Source: Pseudogracilibacillus sp037892545 (GTDB lineage Bacteria; Bacillota; Bacilli; Bacillales; Amphibacillaceae). Taken from it: a DNA stretch of 64,000 nucleotides. The notes beneath the pieces are model-generated. The model was not told the DNA's origin and did no database searches. It worked only from the letters and a program-made list of their open reading frames with translations. The stretch covers positions 1 through 64,000 of the forward strand of contig NZ_JBBKBG010000011.1 of assembly GCF_037892545.1 (NCBI RefSeq), in the 5' to 3' direction. Positions 51,247-59,878 of the stretch are shown piece after piece. Position 1 is the stretch's first letter; every line of letters begins with the position of its first letter. The translations under genes were made by a program, and so were the position numbers.

Positions 51247-51681
51247 ATGGCAGAGAATTATAAAAAAATTATCATCGCAGTAGACGGTTCAAAAGCATCT
51301 GAAAAAGCATTTAACAAAGCAGTAGACGTAGCAAAAGAAAACGGCGCAACTTTAATATTAGCACATGTGGTTGATTCACGTACATTCGCAACAGCTGAAG
51401 CATATGATCGTTCATTATCTGAGCGCGCTCAAAAATATGCAGAAGACTTACTAAATGAATATGTACAAAATGCTAAAGACGCAGGATTAGAAGATGTAGA
51501 CTTAGTCATCAAATACGGTTCACCTAAAGTCGCAATTTCTAAAGAGATTGCAGTTGAAAACGAAGCTGATTTAATTGTCGTTGGTGCGACAGGATTAAAC
51601 GCAGTAGAAAGATTCCTAATCGGAAGTGTATCAGAAGCAGTTGCTAGATATTCTAAGTGTGACGTATTAATTGTACGCTAA
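51247..51681 (+). CDS. Universal stress protein (UspA family)
   Basis: This 144-residue single-domain Usp protein is of the ATP-binding type. It starts with KIIIAVDGSKASEKAFNKAV and ends with the nucleotide motif GATGLNAVERFLIGSVS (G-2x-G-9x-GS), which marks ATP-binding members, then CDVLIVR. ATG 51247 follows GGGAGG. The location between ald and ackA resembles that in staphylococci. The exact function is unknown; such proteins act under starvation and stress. Confidence 0.93.
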   Translation: MAENYKKIIIAVDGSKASEKAFNKAVDVAKENGATLILAHVVDSRTFATAEAYDRSLSERAQKYAEDLLNEYVQNAKDAGLEDVDLVIKYGSPKVAISKEIAVENEADLIVVGATGLNAVERFLIGSVSEAVARYSKCDVLIVR

Positions 51682-51695
51682 ATGAAAATGAAAAA

Positions 51696-51733
51696 AAGAG
51701 GCAGAGACGATTCTTACATCGCTTCTGCCTCTT
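51696..51733. terminator. Bidirectional terminator between usp and moaB
   Basis: A 16-bp stem with two mismatches (51696-51711, 51718-51733) is flanked by A-runs and T-runs and lies between the convergent genes. Confidence 0.85.
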
Positions 51734-51735
51734 CT

Positions 51736-52227
51736 TTATTTATGTAATTCATGTACAATATGAGAAAGTTCTTGTAACACAATCTTTTCCATCGCCAATT
51801 TTACTGCACCTGATGAACCAGGCATAGCAAAAATAACTTTCTCCCCTACGGTACCTGCAATCGCTCGTGACATAATCGCCCTAGCCCCAATGTCCTCTAA
51901 ATAACTAATCATTCTAAAAATCTCACCAAAACCTTGGATTTCTTTTTCAATGATCGATTGTACCACTTCAATCGTTACATCACGTTTACTAATACCAGTT
52001 CCACCAGTTAATAAAATGGCATCCACTGTGTTATTTTTTAACTGTGTTTCAATTGCTTCCTTAATTAAAGTTTCCTCATCTTTAATAATTTGATGGTCGA
52101 CACAAACATGATGATTGTCTTCTAAATATTGACGAATTAATTTCCCGCTTTTATCCGTTTCTACCGTTCTAGTATCACTAATTGTCGCCACAAAACAGCG
52201 GACAGATTTTTCTTCTACTTCATGCAC
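51736..52227 (-). CDS. moaB: Molybdenum cofactor biosynthesis protein MoaB
   Basis: MoaB is a MogA-like protein thought to adenylylate molybdopterin for molybdate insertion. The 163-residue protein has the MPT-binding signature ILLTGGTGISKRDVTIEVV and the C-terminal FAMPGSSGAVKLAMEKIV. GTG 52227 is chosen because AGGAG lies 10 nt upstream; GTG 52236 sits one base from it. It is 17 nt after the doxX-type gene and probably cotranscribed. Other moa genes are not in this window. Confidence 0.93.
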   Translation of the reverse strand: MHEVEEKSVRCFVATISDTRTVETDKSGKLIRQYLEDNHHVCVDHQIIKDEETLIKEAIETQLKNNTVDAILLTGGTGISKRDVTIEVVQSIIEKEIQGFGEIFRMISYLEDIGARAIMSRAIAGTVGEKVIFAMPGSSGAVKLAMEKIVLQELSHIVHELHK

Positions 52228-52244
52228 GATGATCACGCTCCTCT

Positions 52245-52844
52245 TTAATCAACATAATGAAAATATTTTAAAGAGTCAAGCCTTCCGTCATCCACGTTCG
52301 GATTCATAGGTGCCCACGGCGTCCCTAATTTTGGAAGTAAATATTGATCCACCCCATAATGGCCAGCAACTTTCCATCCTAACATAAGCAAAATAGAGAT
52401 GATAAACATAAATGGATTGATACTAACGGTTCCGGCTAATAAAAAGGACATATTCATAAACGCACCAAAAAACGCAGCAATCCCAGTTAACATCCCAATG
52501 ATTAAACCAACACCTACGAACACTTCTCCCCAAGCTACTATAAACGAGAAAAAGGCAGCGTTCGGTAACACCACTTTTTCCGAAAATAATACATACCAAC
52601 TTGGCACTTCCCCTGTTGATGCTTTTTCTAATGTAGCACGAATAAAACCCGTTAATGCAGTACCCGCTTCCGCACCAACCCACCTCTCATTCGTCACTTT
52701 ACTTATACCGGCATTTAACCATGTCACCCCTAAATACATTCGGAAAATTAGCCAAATCGGTGCAGATGCACTATTGGAAAATAACCAACTCGCAATAGGG
52801 TTATCGTCTATCATGACCGCTTTTCCATTAAAAATACGTTTCAC
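52245..52844 (-). CDS. DoxX-family membrane protein
   Basis: This 199-residue integral membrane protein is of the DoxX family, named for the thiosulfate:quinone oxidoreductase subunit of Acidianus but mostly of unknown function in Firmicutes. Four hydrophobic segments are visible: IWLIFRMYLGVTWLNAGISK, FFSFIVAWGEVFVGVGLIIG, TGIAAFFGAFMNMSFLLAG and FMFIISILLMLGWKVAGHYG. The conserved WGEVFVGVGLIIG is typical. GTG 52844 follows GGAGG with 8 nt spacing. It leads the doxX-moaB unit behind a promoter with a strong cre site. Confidence 0.87.
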   Translation of the reverse strand: MKRIFNGKAVMIDDNPIASWLFSNSASAPIWLIFRMYLGVTWLNAGISKVTNERWVGAEAGTALTGFIRATLEKASTGEVPSWYVLFSEKVVLPNAAFFSFIVAWGEVFVGVGLIIGMLTGIAAFFGAFMNMSFLLAGTVSINPFMFIISILLMLGWKVAGHYGVDQYLLPKLGTPWAPMNPNVDDGRLDSLKYFHYVD

Positions 52845-52898
52845 ACTTCTCTCCTCCAATACAAATTAGGTATTTAACACTATTTTATGTATAGGTAT

Positions 52899-52936
52899 AT
52901 TTTATCATATATAATGAAAAAGTGTAAACGTTTTCT
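52899..52936 (-). promoter_or_regulatory. doxX-moaB promoter overlapped by a cre site
   Basis: TTTACA (52928-52923) and TAAAAT (52904-52899) are 18 nt apart on the minus strand. TGTAAACGTTTTCT (52923-52936, plus strand) fits the CcpA cre consensus with one mismatch at the end and covers the -35 box. Occupancy by CcpA would block this promoter, so repression on glucose is expected. Confidence 0.65.
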
Positions 52937-53036
52937 AATTATGTAGAAACTGTCATCCATTCACTTGCTACAAGATTCGTGGCGAATAGTTTAATCATCT
53001 ATCGTTTTTCATGAATACTGAAATTTTCCATCACAT

Positions 53037-53082
53037 AAAAAACCTCTAGAATTAGATGGGATTCTAACTCTAGAGGTTTTTT
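53037..53082 (-). terminator. Terminator of ackA
   Basis: A 20-bp stem with one wobble pair (53037-53056, 53063-53082), its arms beginning with A-runs, lies directly after the ackA stop and is followed by T on both sides. Confidence 0.88.
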
Positions 53083-53089
53083 TAAATGA

Positions 53090-54289
53090 TTAATTTACTG
53101 CGATTCCAGATAGTTCATACGTATCTCTTGCAATCATGACTTCTTCATCTGTAGGAATAATAAAGACTTTGACAGGTGAGTGCGGGTAACTTAATTCAGC
53201 CTGCTGACGACAACCAGCATTTAATTTTGGATCCCAGTACACACCCATGAATTCTAAACCAGTTAAGATTTTCTCACGAACGATGTCACTGTTTTCTCCC
53301 ACACCAGCTGTAAATATAATAGCGTCCACTCCAGCCATACGTGCAGCATATGAACCGATATATTGATGAATACGCGCCGCAAAAATCTCTAACGCTAAGA
53401 TTGCACGCTCATTCCCACTTTCTGCTGCCGCTCTAATATCTCGTAAATCATTTGAAATACCAGACAATGCTAATAACCCACTCTTTTTATTTAAAACGTT
53501 TACAACTTCAGACGCGTCCATGCCTGTTTTTTCTTTAATATATGGAATAATAGCTGGATCGATATCTCCAGACCTCGTCCCCATCGTTACCCCAGCCAAA
53601 GGAGTGAATCCCATGGACGTATCAATCGATTTACCATATTCTACCGCTGTAATACTAGCTCCATTACCTAAATGACAAGTAATTAAACGTAAATCTTCCA
53701 ATGGGCGTCCAATAAGTTCTGCTGCTTTTTCCGCAACATATTTATGGGATGTACCGTGGAAACCATATTTACGGATACCATATTTCTCATAATACTCATA
53801 CGGTAAGCTATAAATATAAGATTTCTCTGGCATCGTTTGGTGGAATGCTGTATCAAATACTGCAACCATTGGAATATTTGGTAGCGCTTCCGAAAAAGCG
53901 CGAATACCAGTCAAGTTAGGCGGGTTGTGCAATGGCGCTAACTCTGATACTCCTTCAATAATCTCAATCACTTCATCTGTAATTTTAACTGATTTACTGA
54001 AATGTTCCCCACCATGTACGACACGATGTCCAACAGCAATAATTTCATCTAATGATTCAATGACACGAGAAGCTAGTAGTTCTTTTAATAATAAATCCAC
54101 CGCTTCCCCATGGTCATGCATATCTTGTTTGAATACTTCTTCTGTTTCATTATATTCTAAAGTAAATTCAGAACCATCAAAACCAATACGTTCCATTAAC
54201 CCTTTCGCTAAAACCGTTTCCTCTGGCATTTCAAATAATTGGAATTTCAAAGATGAGCTTCCTGCATTAATCGCTAACACTTTTCCCAT
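53090..54289 (-). CDS. ackA: Acetate kinase
   Basis: AckA makes ATP and acetate from acetyl phosphate in overflow metabolism. The 399-residue protein has the ASKHA motifs VLAINAGSSSLKFQLFEM, GHRVVHGGEHFSKSV, VFDTAFHQTMPEKSYIY, HLGNGASITAV and FTAGVGENSDIVREKI. ATG 54289 follows GAGGAGG at good spacing. It is 56 nt after ytxK, the Bacillus order; no separate cre site was found directly upstream, so it may depend on the ytxK transcript. Confidence 0.98.
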   Translation of the reverse strand: MGKVLAINAGSSSLKFQLFEMPEETVLAKGLMERIGFDGSEFTLEYNETEEVFKQDMHDHGEAVDLLLKELLASRVIESLDEIIAVGHRVVHGGEHFSKSVKITDEVIEIIEGVSELAPLHNPPNLTGIRAFSEALPNIPMVAVFDTAFHQTMPEKSYIYSLPYEYYEKYGIRKYGFHGTSHKYVAEKAAELIGRPLEDLRLITCHLGNGASITAVEYGKSIDTSMGFTPLAGVTMGTRSGDIDPAIIPYIKEKTGMDASEVVNVLNKKSGLLALSGISNDLRDIRAAAESGNERAILALEIFAARIHQYIGSYAARMAGVDAIIFTAGVGENSDIVREKILTGLEFMGVYWDPKLNAGCRQQAELSYPHSPVKVFIIPTDEEVMIARDTYELSGIAVN

Positions 54290-54345
54290 AATAAGATTCC
54301 TCCTCATAATGATACCTAAATAAACGATATTACTTTGGCAAAACA

Positions 54346-55326
54346 CTACATATTTTCTTCAAACCAATTGTTTATTTGCATAAGCATATTTTCCATCTTC
54401 GGTCCATCTTGGAAAGACGGTAACATCGCTAATAGTGGCTGTTTTACATCTTCGGTTTCTGGACCTTTTTTCTGTAATATAAAAATACTCTTCTTTTGTT
54501 CTTTCCCTTTAAATAATGTATCAGGCAATTGTAACAATCCGATAATATGTGCATGCTTTTTCATAAATGCATGCAACTTGTCTGCTTGTTCACTTTGGAA
54601 CAGTGATTCCGGAATAATAAAAATTAAGTACCCTCCCTCTTTTGTATACATAAAACTTTGTTCCATAATTAAATGGTGTGCATAACTATGCCCTTCTTCA
54701 GCTTTCAATTCAAAATCATTTGCACGAATGTCGTCTGGATAATATCCTACAGGTAAATCAGCTACAACAAGATCAACTGGATCTAATAAAAACGGTTGCA
54801 TACTATCTTGGTGGAAAAACTCAACCTCTTTTTGCTGTAAATTTGCATGTAATAAAGCCAACTTTAGTAATGTTGGATCAATTTCATTTCCATATGCTTT
54901 CGTACTACTTTTTAATTGCTCTAAAACGATGAGCAATAAATTCGCTGTCCCACTAACAGGATCAAATAGACGTATGTCATCTATATCCTTCGTTAATTTT
55001 TCAGCTAAATAGCCGATAAACATAGCAATTGTCTCAGGTGTCATTAAATGCTGAGGTTGTGTTGCTTCTTTCATGCCTTTTAAAATAGCTAACTGAATTG
55101 CTTTTCTAATCGTTGTTTTGTCCAATTGTTCCACATTTATATCTATTAACGACGTATCGACGATTTGTTGTCCTTTCTCCCCCAACGGTTCATCCGTTAT
55201 TTCAAAAAACATCGCCTCAAGACTACGCGTTAAACTATCTAAATATGTTTCATTCTCCTCTTGTTGTATAACAGATGTTGTTTTATCAATAATATCAAAT
55301 AATTGTACAACGTCTTTTTCTTCCAT
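54346..55326 (-). CDS. ytxK: YtxK, N6-adenine-methyltransferase-like protein
   Basis: This 326-residue class I SAM-dependent methyltransferase fold is related to type I restriction HsdM. The SAM-binding region is LFDPVSGTANLLLIVLEQL and the catalytic motif is DLPVGYY, in place of the canonical N/D-PPY/F, followed by a long DDIRANDFELK insert. Because the two prolines are not both kept, DNA adenine methylation is uncertain. No restriction or specificity subunit is nearby. ATG 55326 follows GGGAGG. It precedes ackA in the same unit, as in B. subtilis. Confidence 0.9.
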   Translation of the reverse strand: MEEKDVVQLFDIIDKTTSVIQQEENETYLDSLTRSLEAMFFEITDEPLGEKGQQIVDTSLIDINVEQLDKTTIRKAIQLAILKGMKEATQPQHLMTPETIAMFIGYLAEKLTKDIDDIRLFDPVSGTANLLLIVLEQLKSSTKAYGNEIDPTLLKLALLHANLQQKEVEFFHQDSMQPFLLDPVDLVVADLPVGYYPDDIRANDFELKAEEGHSYAHHLIMEQSFMYTKEGGYLIFIIPESLFQSEQADKLHAFMKKHAHIIGLLQLPDTLFKGKEQKKSIFILQKKGPETEDVKQPLLAMLPSFQDGPKMENMLMQINNWFEENM

Positions 55327-55507
55327 CTTACTGCCTCCCATAAATTAGGCGACACTCATCTTTTATATAACACATCTAAATTACTTTATATTTTAACAAA
55401 AATTAGCTAAAAAGTAATCGAAATCTGACAAATTGTATGAGTTGCCTATATTCTTGTGTCACGTGTATTATTTTCGTGTTTTCCCGTGTATTTCACACAA
55501 TTAAAAA

Positions 55508-55570
55508 CGAGCAATTGTATGCAAAAGAGAATGGATGAATCATTTTTGATTCCCTTTTACATATTGCTCG
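55508..55570 (-). terminator. Terminator of tpx
   Basis: A long imperfect hairpin opens with CGAGCAAT (55508-55515) and closes with ATTGCTCG (55563-55570), with further pairing inside. GTTTTTAATTG follows it on the minus strand. Confidence 0.75.
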
Positions 55571-55595
55571 CTATTCTCGTGATCATTTTTTAAAT

Positions 55596-56093
55596 TTAAG
55601 CGTTTCTTGCTGCTTCTAATGCCGCATCATAATTCGGATGATCGGTCACTTCTGGTACATATTCGACATAAACGACTTTATCATTTGCATCTACCACAAA
55701 TATAGCCCTTGCTAAAAGTCTTAATTCCTTTATGAGTACCCCATACTTTTTCCCGAAACTAGCTTCTCGATGATCGGAAAGCACTTCTATATTTTTAATT
55801 CCTTCTGCACCACACCAACGTGCTTGTGCAAACGGTAAATCCATACTAATTGTTAACACTTGTACATCGTCTAATTTGTCTGCTTCTTCATTAAAACGTT
55901 TCGTTTGTAATTGACATACACCAGTATCTAATGAAGGAACCACACTAATGATTTTTACTTTTCCACTGTAATCGTCTAATACTTTTTCCTCTAAAGCATT
56001 ATTTAAGACAGTGAAATTCGGTGCGTCATTGCCTACGATTACCTCTGTCCCTAATAGTGTGACAGGATTATCTTTAAACGTAATTGTTGTCAA
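55596..56093 (-). CDS. tpx: Thiol peroxidase Tpx
   Basis: Tpx is an atypical two-cysteine peroxiredoxin reducing hydroperoxides with thioredoxin. The 165-residue protein has the peroxidatic Cys C60 in SLDTGVCQLQTKRF and the resolving Cys C94 in ARWCGAEG, plus PNFTVLNNALEE near the start. The start is TTG 56093: AAAGGGTG lies upstream and the product then begins TTITFKDNPVTLLG like the family. The open frame to 56156 is not conserved. It is divergent from the catalase gene, forming a peroxide-defence pair around a palindromic operator-like site. Confidence 0.94.
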   Translation of the reverse strand: MTTITFKDNPVTLLGTEVIVGNDAPNFTVLNNALEEKVLDDYSGKVKIISVVPSLDTGVCQLQTKRFNEEADKLDDVQVLTISMDLPFAQARWCGAEGIKNIEVLSDHREASFGKKYGVLIKELRLLARAIFVVDANDKVVYVEYVPEVTDHPNYDAALEAARNA

Positions 56094-56121
56094 TTTAATA
56101 CACCCTTTCATTTTATGTATA

Positions 56122-56155
56122 TATTCATTATGAATAACGAATGGTAGATTGTCCA
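56122..56155 (-). promoter_or_regulatory. tpx promoter with 7-1-7 palindrome
   Basis: TGGACA (56155-56150) and CATAAT (56132-56127) are 17 nt apart on the minus strand. The -10 box lies in the centre of a perfect 15-bp palindrome TATTCATTATGAATA (56122-56136), a 7-1-7 layout like Fur-family (Fur, PerR, Zur) boxes. The sequence is not a PerR consensus, so the binding protein is open. Confidence 0.55.
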
Positions 56156-56254
56156 CTATTTTATTTTAAAAAAAGGGAAATCATTTCTCCTACATTCACC
56201 TATTTAGGTTCTTATCATACAAATAGAGTGATGAATGTGAAAGGAGAATAGATA

Positions 56255-58291
56255 TTGAAAGAGAAAAACAACCGAAAATATGAGCAAATGAAAAAGTTTA
56301 CTCATCATAATACAGGAGATGAGAAAAAATTAACGAGTGATACTGGAACAAACATATCGAATAATCGCTGGTCCTTACGCGCAGGAAAGCGTGGTCCAAC
56401 GTTATTACAAGATTTTCATTTTTACCGAAAACAATCTCATTTTAATAGGGAAAGAATCCCAGAAAAAGTAGTTCATGCACGTGGAGATGGTGTCTATGGT
56501 GAATTTACATGTTATCGTTCGTTATCCAATTTAACGACCGCACATTTTTTACAAGAAGCAGGTAGGAAAACACCTGTATTTGTCCGTTTTTCTAATTTTA
56601 TCGGAAGTAAAGGGTCTAAAGATACAGCTATTGATATTCGAGGTTTTGCGACGAAATTTTATACCGAAGAAGGAAATTATGACATGTTAGCTTTATCTTT
56701 TGCTGTATTTTCGATTTTAGATGCAATGAAATTCGCCGATTTTGTGCATGCCGTAAAACCGAATCCACAAACAGATGTCCCACAAGCAACTGTTGCGCAT
56801 GATAATGCTTGGGATTATATTAGTAAAAATGAAGAAATCGCTCATTTTGTCATGTGGTTAATGTCCGATCGTGGTCGTCCTAGGAGTTGGCGAATGATGG
56901 AAGGTTGGCCGATTAATACTTTTCGTTTGATCAATAGGGACGGTGTTTCTACTTTTGTCCGTTTCGTTTGGAAACCATTATTAGGGGTCCATTCTCTTTT
57001 ATTAGATGAAGCAAATATTATTGGCGGGGTCGATCCGGATTATCATCGTCGTGATTTACATGAGGCAATCGAACGTGGAGCTTATCCTAAATATGAATTA
57101 GGCATTCAATGCATTGAGGAAGGGGATCAATTCAATTATGATTTTGACATATTAGATGATACGAAGTTTTGGCCAGAGGAAATTATTCCTGTTGAAATAA
57201 TTGGAAAAATGACGTTAAACAGGCTCGTTGATAACCATTTTGCCGAAGAAGAACAAGTCTCGTTTGATCCTAGTACGCTTATACCTGGAATAGACGTCAC
57301 GAATGATCCTGTCTTACAAGGTAGGACGTTTGCTTATCGCGATACCGATTATCATCGTTTAGGAACAGGGAATATTAATGATATTCCAATTAACCGGCCA
57401 ATCAATGATGTCCATTACAATCAAAGGGATAGTTTTTCCCGATATCGTATTGATGCAGATTCAGTGAACTATAAAGAAAATATGTTAGCAAACAATACAC
57501 CACTGGTGACACCTGTAGAAGAAGGTGGATATGGTACGTATCCAGAAAAAGTGACTGGTGAAGTAACACGTGAAATGCCGAGTGATTTATTTAATGATTT
57601 TTATTCACAAGCACGACTCTTTTGGAATAGTATGTCACCTATAGAAAAAAGCAATATCATTGATACCTTTATTTTTCATTTAGGATATGTAAAAAGTAAG
57701 GAAGTCCGACAAAATGTCGTCGATATGTTTGCACATGTCGATGAAGAAATGTCCGCAATTATTGCAGCACATATCGGTGTGCAAAAGTCAACGAATCAAC
57801 AAGTGAATGTCTCTGAAAGTTCTCCAGCAGTAAGTTTAGCAAATACCGCTCATCTTCCGAATACACAACGAGTTGCAGTTCTAGTGGCAGATGGTTTTTC
57901 TGGAAATGAAGTTGCAGAGACCATCCAAGTGTTAGAAAAGCATGGTGTGTTCGTTGATTTTATCGGAAATTCTCTTGGAACAGTGCAAGGTTCAGACGAT
58001 GTAGAAATGGTGACAAATAAACTGTTCCAGGCGACCTATCCCGTCCTATATGATGCTTTGTATATTATTGGTGGGGAAGAACTGACTCCCATTGTCTTAC
58101 GGGAAATAAACGCCTATTTTACGGCGATGTATAAGCAATACAAACCAATTGGTATCGCAAATGGTGCCGAAACGTTTTTGGATGTACCTTCCAATGCACC
58201 AGGGATCATTTTTGCTTCGGATGAAGAAGATTTTGCAAATGCTTTTGTGGAAGCCATTGCCATGCAACGATTTTGGAATCGATCTGTATAA
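56255..58291 (+). CDS. katE: Clade-2 catalase (KatE type) with C-terminal DJ-1/PfpI domain
   Basis: This large-subunit heme catalase decomposes hydrogen peroxide. The 678-residue protein has a catalase core of about 480 residues with the catalytic-His region KVVHARGDGVYGEF, VRFSNFIGSKGSKDTAIDIR and the late motif YRDTDYHRLGTGNIN, IPINRPINDVHYNQRD. A flavodoxin-like DJ-1/PfpI domain begins near residue 540 (VAVLVADGFSGNEVAETIQV) and ends with a LYIIGGEELTP block. The start is TTG 56255 with AAAGGAG 8 nt upstream. In B. subtilis the similar KatE is sigma-B controlled; I saw no good sigma-B boxes here. Confidence 0.93.
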   Translation: MKEKNNRKYEQMKKFTHHNTGDEKKLTSDTGTNISNNRWSLRAGKRGPTLLQDFHFYRKQSHFNRERIPEKVVHARGDGVYGEFTCYRSLSNLTTAHFLQEAGRKTPVFVRFSNFIGSKGSKDTAIDIRGFATKFYTEEGNYDMLALSFAVFSILDAMKFADFVHAVKPNPQTDVPQATVAHDNAWDYISKNEEIAHFVMWLMSDRGRPRSWRMMEGWPINTFRLINRDGVSTFVRFVWKPLLGVHSLLLDEANIIGGVDPDYHRRDLHEAIERGAYPKYELGIQCIEEGDQFNYDFDILDDTKFWPEEIIPVEIIGKMTLNRLVDNHFAEEEQVSFDPSTLIPGIDVTNDPVLQGRTFAYRDTDYHRLGTGNINDIPINRPINDVHYNQRDSFSRYRIDADSVNYKENMLANNTPLVTPVEEGGYGTYPEKVTGEVTREMPSDLFNDFYSQARLFWNSMSPIEKSNIIDTFIFHLGYVKSKEVRQNVVDMFAHVDEEMSAIIAAHIGVQKSTNQQVNVSESSPAVSLANTAHLPNTQRVAVLVADGFSGNEVAETIQVLEKHGVFVDFIGNSLGTVQGSDDVEMVTNKLFQATYPVLYDALYIIGGEELTPIVLREINAYFTAMYKQYKPIGIANGAETFLDVPSNAPGIIFASDEEDFANAFVEAIAMQRFWNRSV

Positions 58292-58319
58292 TGAAAGATA
58301 CATGAATTCTATAATTAGA

Positions 58320-58360
58320 AAGAGACTAAGATAAAAGTTACCCTTTCATCTTAGCCTCTT
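58320..58360. terminator. Bidirectional terminator between katE and the SASP gene
   Basis: A 13-bp stem with one mismatch (58320-58332, 58348-58360) is followed on the plus strand by CGTTTTTTTA. It lies between convergent genes. Confidence 0.85.
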
Positions 58361-58375
58361 CGTTTTTTTATTTAG

Positions 58376-58579
58376 TTATGATTGATTTCCACCTAATTGT
58401 TGTTGCGCCATATGAACGAGACGTTTAGTGATTTCACCACCTACAGACCCGTTTGCTCTTGATGTCGTATCTGGACCAAGTTGAACACCAAATTCCTGCG
58501 CAATCTCAGTTTTCATTTGGTCAATTGCTTGTTGTGCTCCTGGCACGACTAATTGATTCGAATTGTTTCTGCTTGGCAT
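58376..58579 (-). CDS. Alpha/beta-type small acid-soluble spore protein
   Basis: This protein saturates spore DNA, shields it from UV and is degraded at germination by the Gpr protease. The 67-residue sequence is near consensus: QQAIDQMKTEIAQEFGVQLG, which contains the Gpr cleavage site TEIA, and SRANGSVGGEITKRLVHMAQ. ATG 58579 follows AAGGAGG. The position beside thiI matches sspA of B. subtilis, but family members are too alike to assign by sequence alone, so no symbol is fixed. Confidence 0.96.
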   Translation of the reverse strand: MPSRNNSNQLVVPGAQQAIDQMKTEIAQEFGVQLGPDTTSRANGSVGGEITKRLVHMAQQQLGGNQS

Positions 58580-58669
58580 GTCCTTCACCTCCTTGGTTAT
58601 GTTTATGTTGCTCACCAACGGAGGGATTGATACATTTCAATTATTGGAAATTCATCCAAATGTCACTAA

Positions 58670-59872
58670 TTATAATAAATCCGAAAAATCATCTTCTTCC
58701 ATCGCCTTCGCATCCACTGTTACAACTTCTATGCCAGCCATTGCTTTATCAATAAATGGTGTGAAGTCTGCTTTTTCTTCTAATTGTAATACTTTTTCAC
58801 GTTTTGGATTCGTACTTGGTGCTTTCGGTACAAATATTGTACAACAATCTTCATATGGTAAAATCGATAATTCGTACGTACCAATTTTTCGTGAATATGT
58901 GATGATTTCTTCTTTATCCATCGCAACGAGTGGACGTAATACAGGAATATTCGTTACTTCATTAATGGTATTCATACTTGCTAATGTTTGACTTGCCACT
59001 TGTCCTAAACTTTCTCCTGTTGTTACTGCTAAAATATTATTGTTTTGACAAATTTTTTCACTGATTTGGAGCATAATACGACGCATCACCGTCATACCAT
59101 AACGCTCAGGCATCTGTTTAAAAATTTCTTGCTGTAATTCCGTAAATGGCACTAAATGCACTTTAATCGAACCACCATATTCGGTTAAAATTTTGGCAAG
59201 ATCTAACACTTTTTGTTTCGCACGTTCACTTGTAAATGGCGGAGAATGAAAATGAACCGCTTCGATTTCAAGGCCACGTTTCATCATTAAATATCCCGCG
59301 ACAGGTGAATCGATTCCACCAGATAAAAGTAATAACGATTTGCCACTTGATCCGACTGGTAATCCACCAGCACCTTTTACAACGGTAGAAGTAATGTATG
59401 TTGCTTTTTCACGAATTTCAACACGAACTTCGACATCTGGTTCATGTACATTTACCGTATACCCTTCACTATGGCGTAGTAAATGTCCCCCTAAAATTTG
59501 ATTCATCTCTTGCGAACGAATCGGGAAATTTTTATTCGCACGTCGCACGGCAACTTTAAATGTTTTTGCATCTTTACTACTTAATAATGCATGTAATGCT
59601 GCTTCTTTAATTGCCTCTTCTTCATTATTAACTTTTATCGCTAAACTTAAACTATAAATCCCGAACACTTTTTGTAATTTCTCTATAATCGGCGTTGGAT
59701 CTGCTCCATGAAGTTCTACAAATAAACGCCCTAAGGAACGTTTTACTTTTACTTGTTCATATTCCTCTAATGCTTCTCGTATATTTTGTTGCAAACGAAC
59801 GATAAATTGCTTCATATTTTTACCTTTTAACGCCAATTCACCGTACCGGATTAAAATGTGATCATATTCCAT
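58670..59872 (-). CDS. thiI: tRNA 4-thiouridine synthetase ThiI
   Basis: ThiI adenylates U8 of tRNA and transfers sulfur to make 4-thiouridine. The 400-residue protein has an N-terminal ferredoxin-like/THUMP region (FKVAVRRANKNFPIRSQEMN) and the PP-loop SLLLLSGGIDSPVAGYLMMK, then GESLGQVASQTLASM. There is no C-terminal rhodanese domain, as in Bacillus, where the partner cysteine desulfurase supplies sulfur. That partner, nifZ, ends 6 nt upstream, so the two form one functional unit. Confidence 0.97.
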   Translation of the reverse strand: MEYDHILIRYGELALKGKNMKQFIVRLQQNIREALEEYEQVKVKRSLGRLFVELHGADPTPIIEKLQKVFGIYSLSLAIKVNNEEEAIKEAALHALLSSKDAKTFKVAVRRANKNFPIRSQEMNQILGGHLLRHSEGYTVNVHEPDVEVRVEIREKATYITSTVVKGAGGLPVGSSGKSLLLLSGGIDSPVAGYLMMKRGLEIEAVHFHSPPFTSERAKQKVLDLAKILTEYGGSIKVHLVPFTELQQEIFKQMPERYGMTVMRRIMLQISEKICQNNNILAVTTGESLGQVASQTLASMNTINEVTNIPVLRPLVAMDKEEIITYSRKIGTYELSILPYEDCCTIFVPKAPSTNPKREKVLQLEEKADFTPFIDKAMAGIEVVTVDAKAMEEDDFSDLL

Positions 59873-59878
59873 TATTAT

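Noticed and set aside
56160..56254. Sigma-B promoter for the catalase gene
   Set aside because: No GTTTAA/GGGTAT pair at the right spacing; the only GGG sequence (GGGAAA) lacks a -35 partner.
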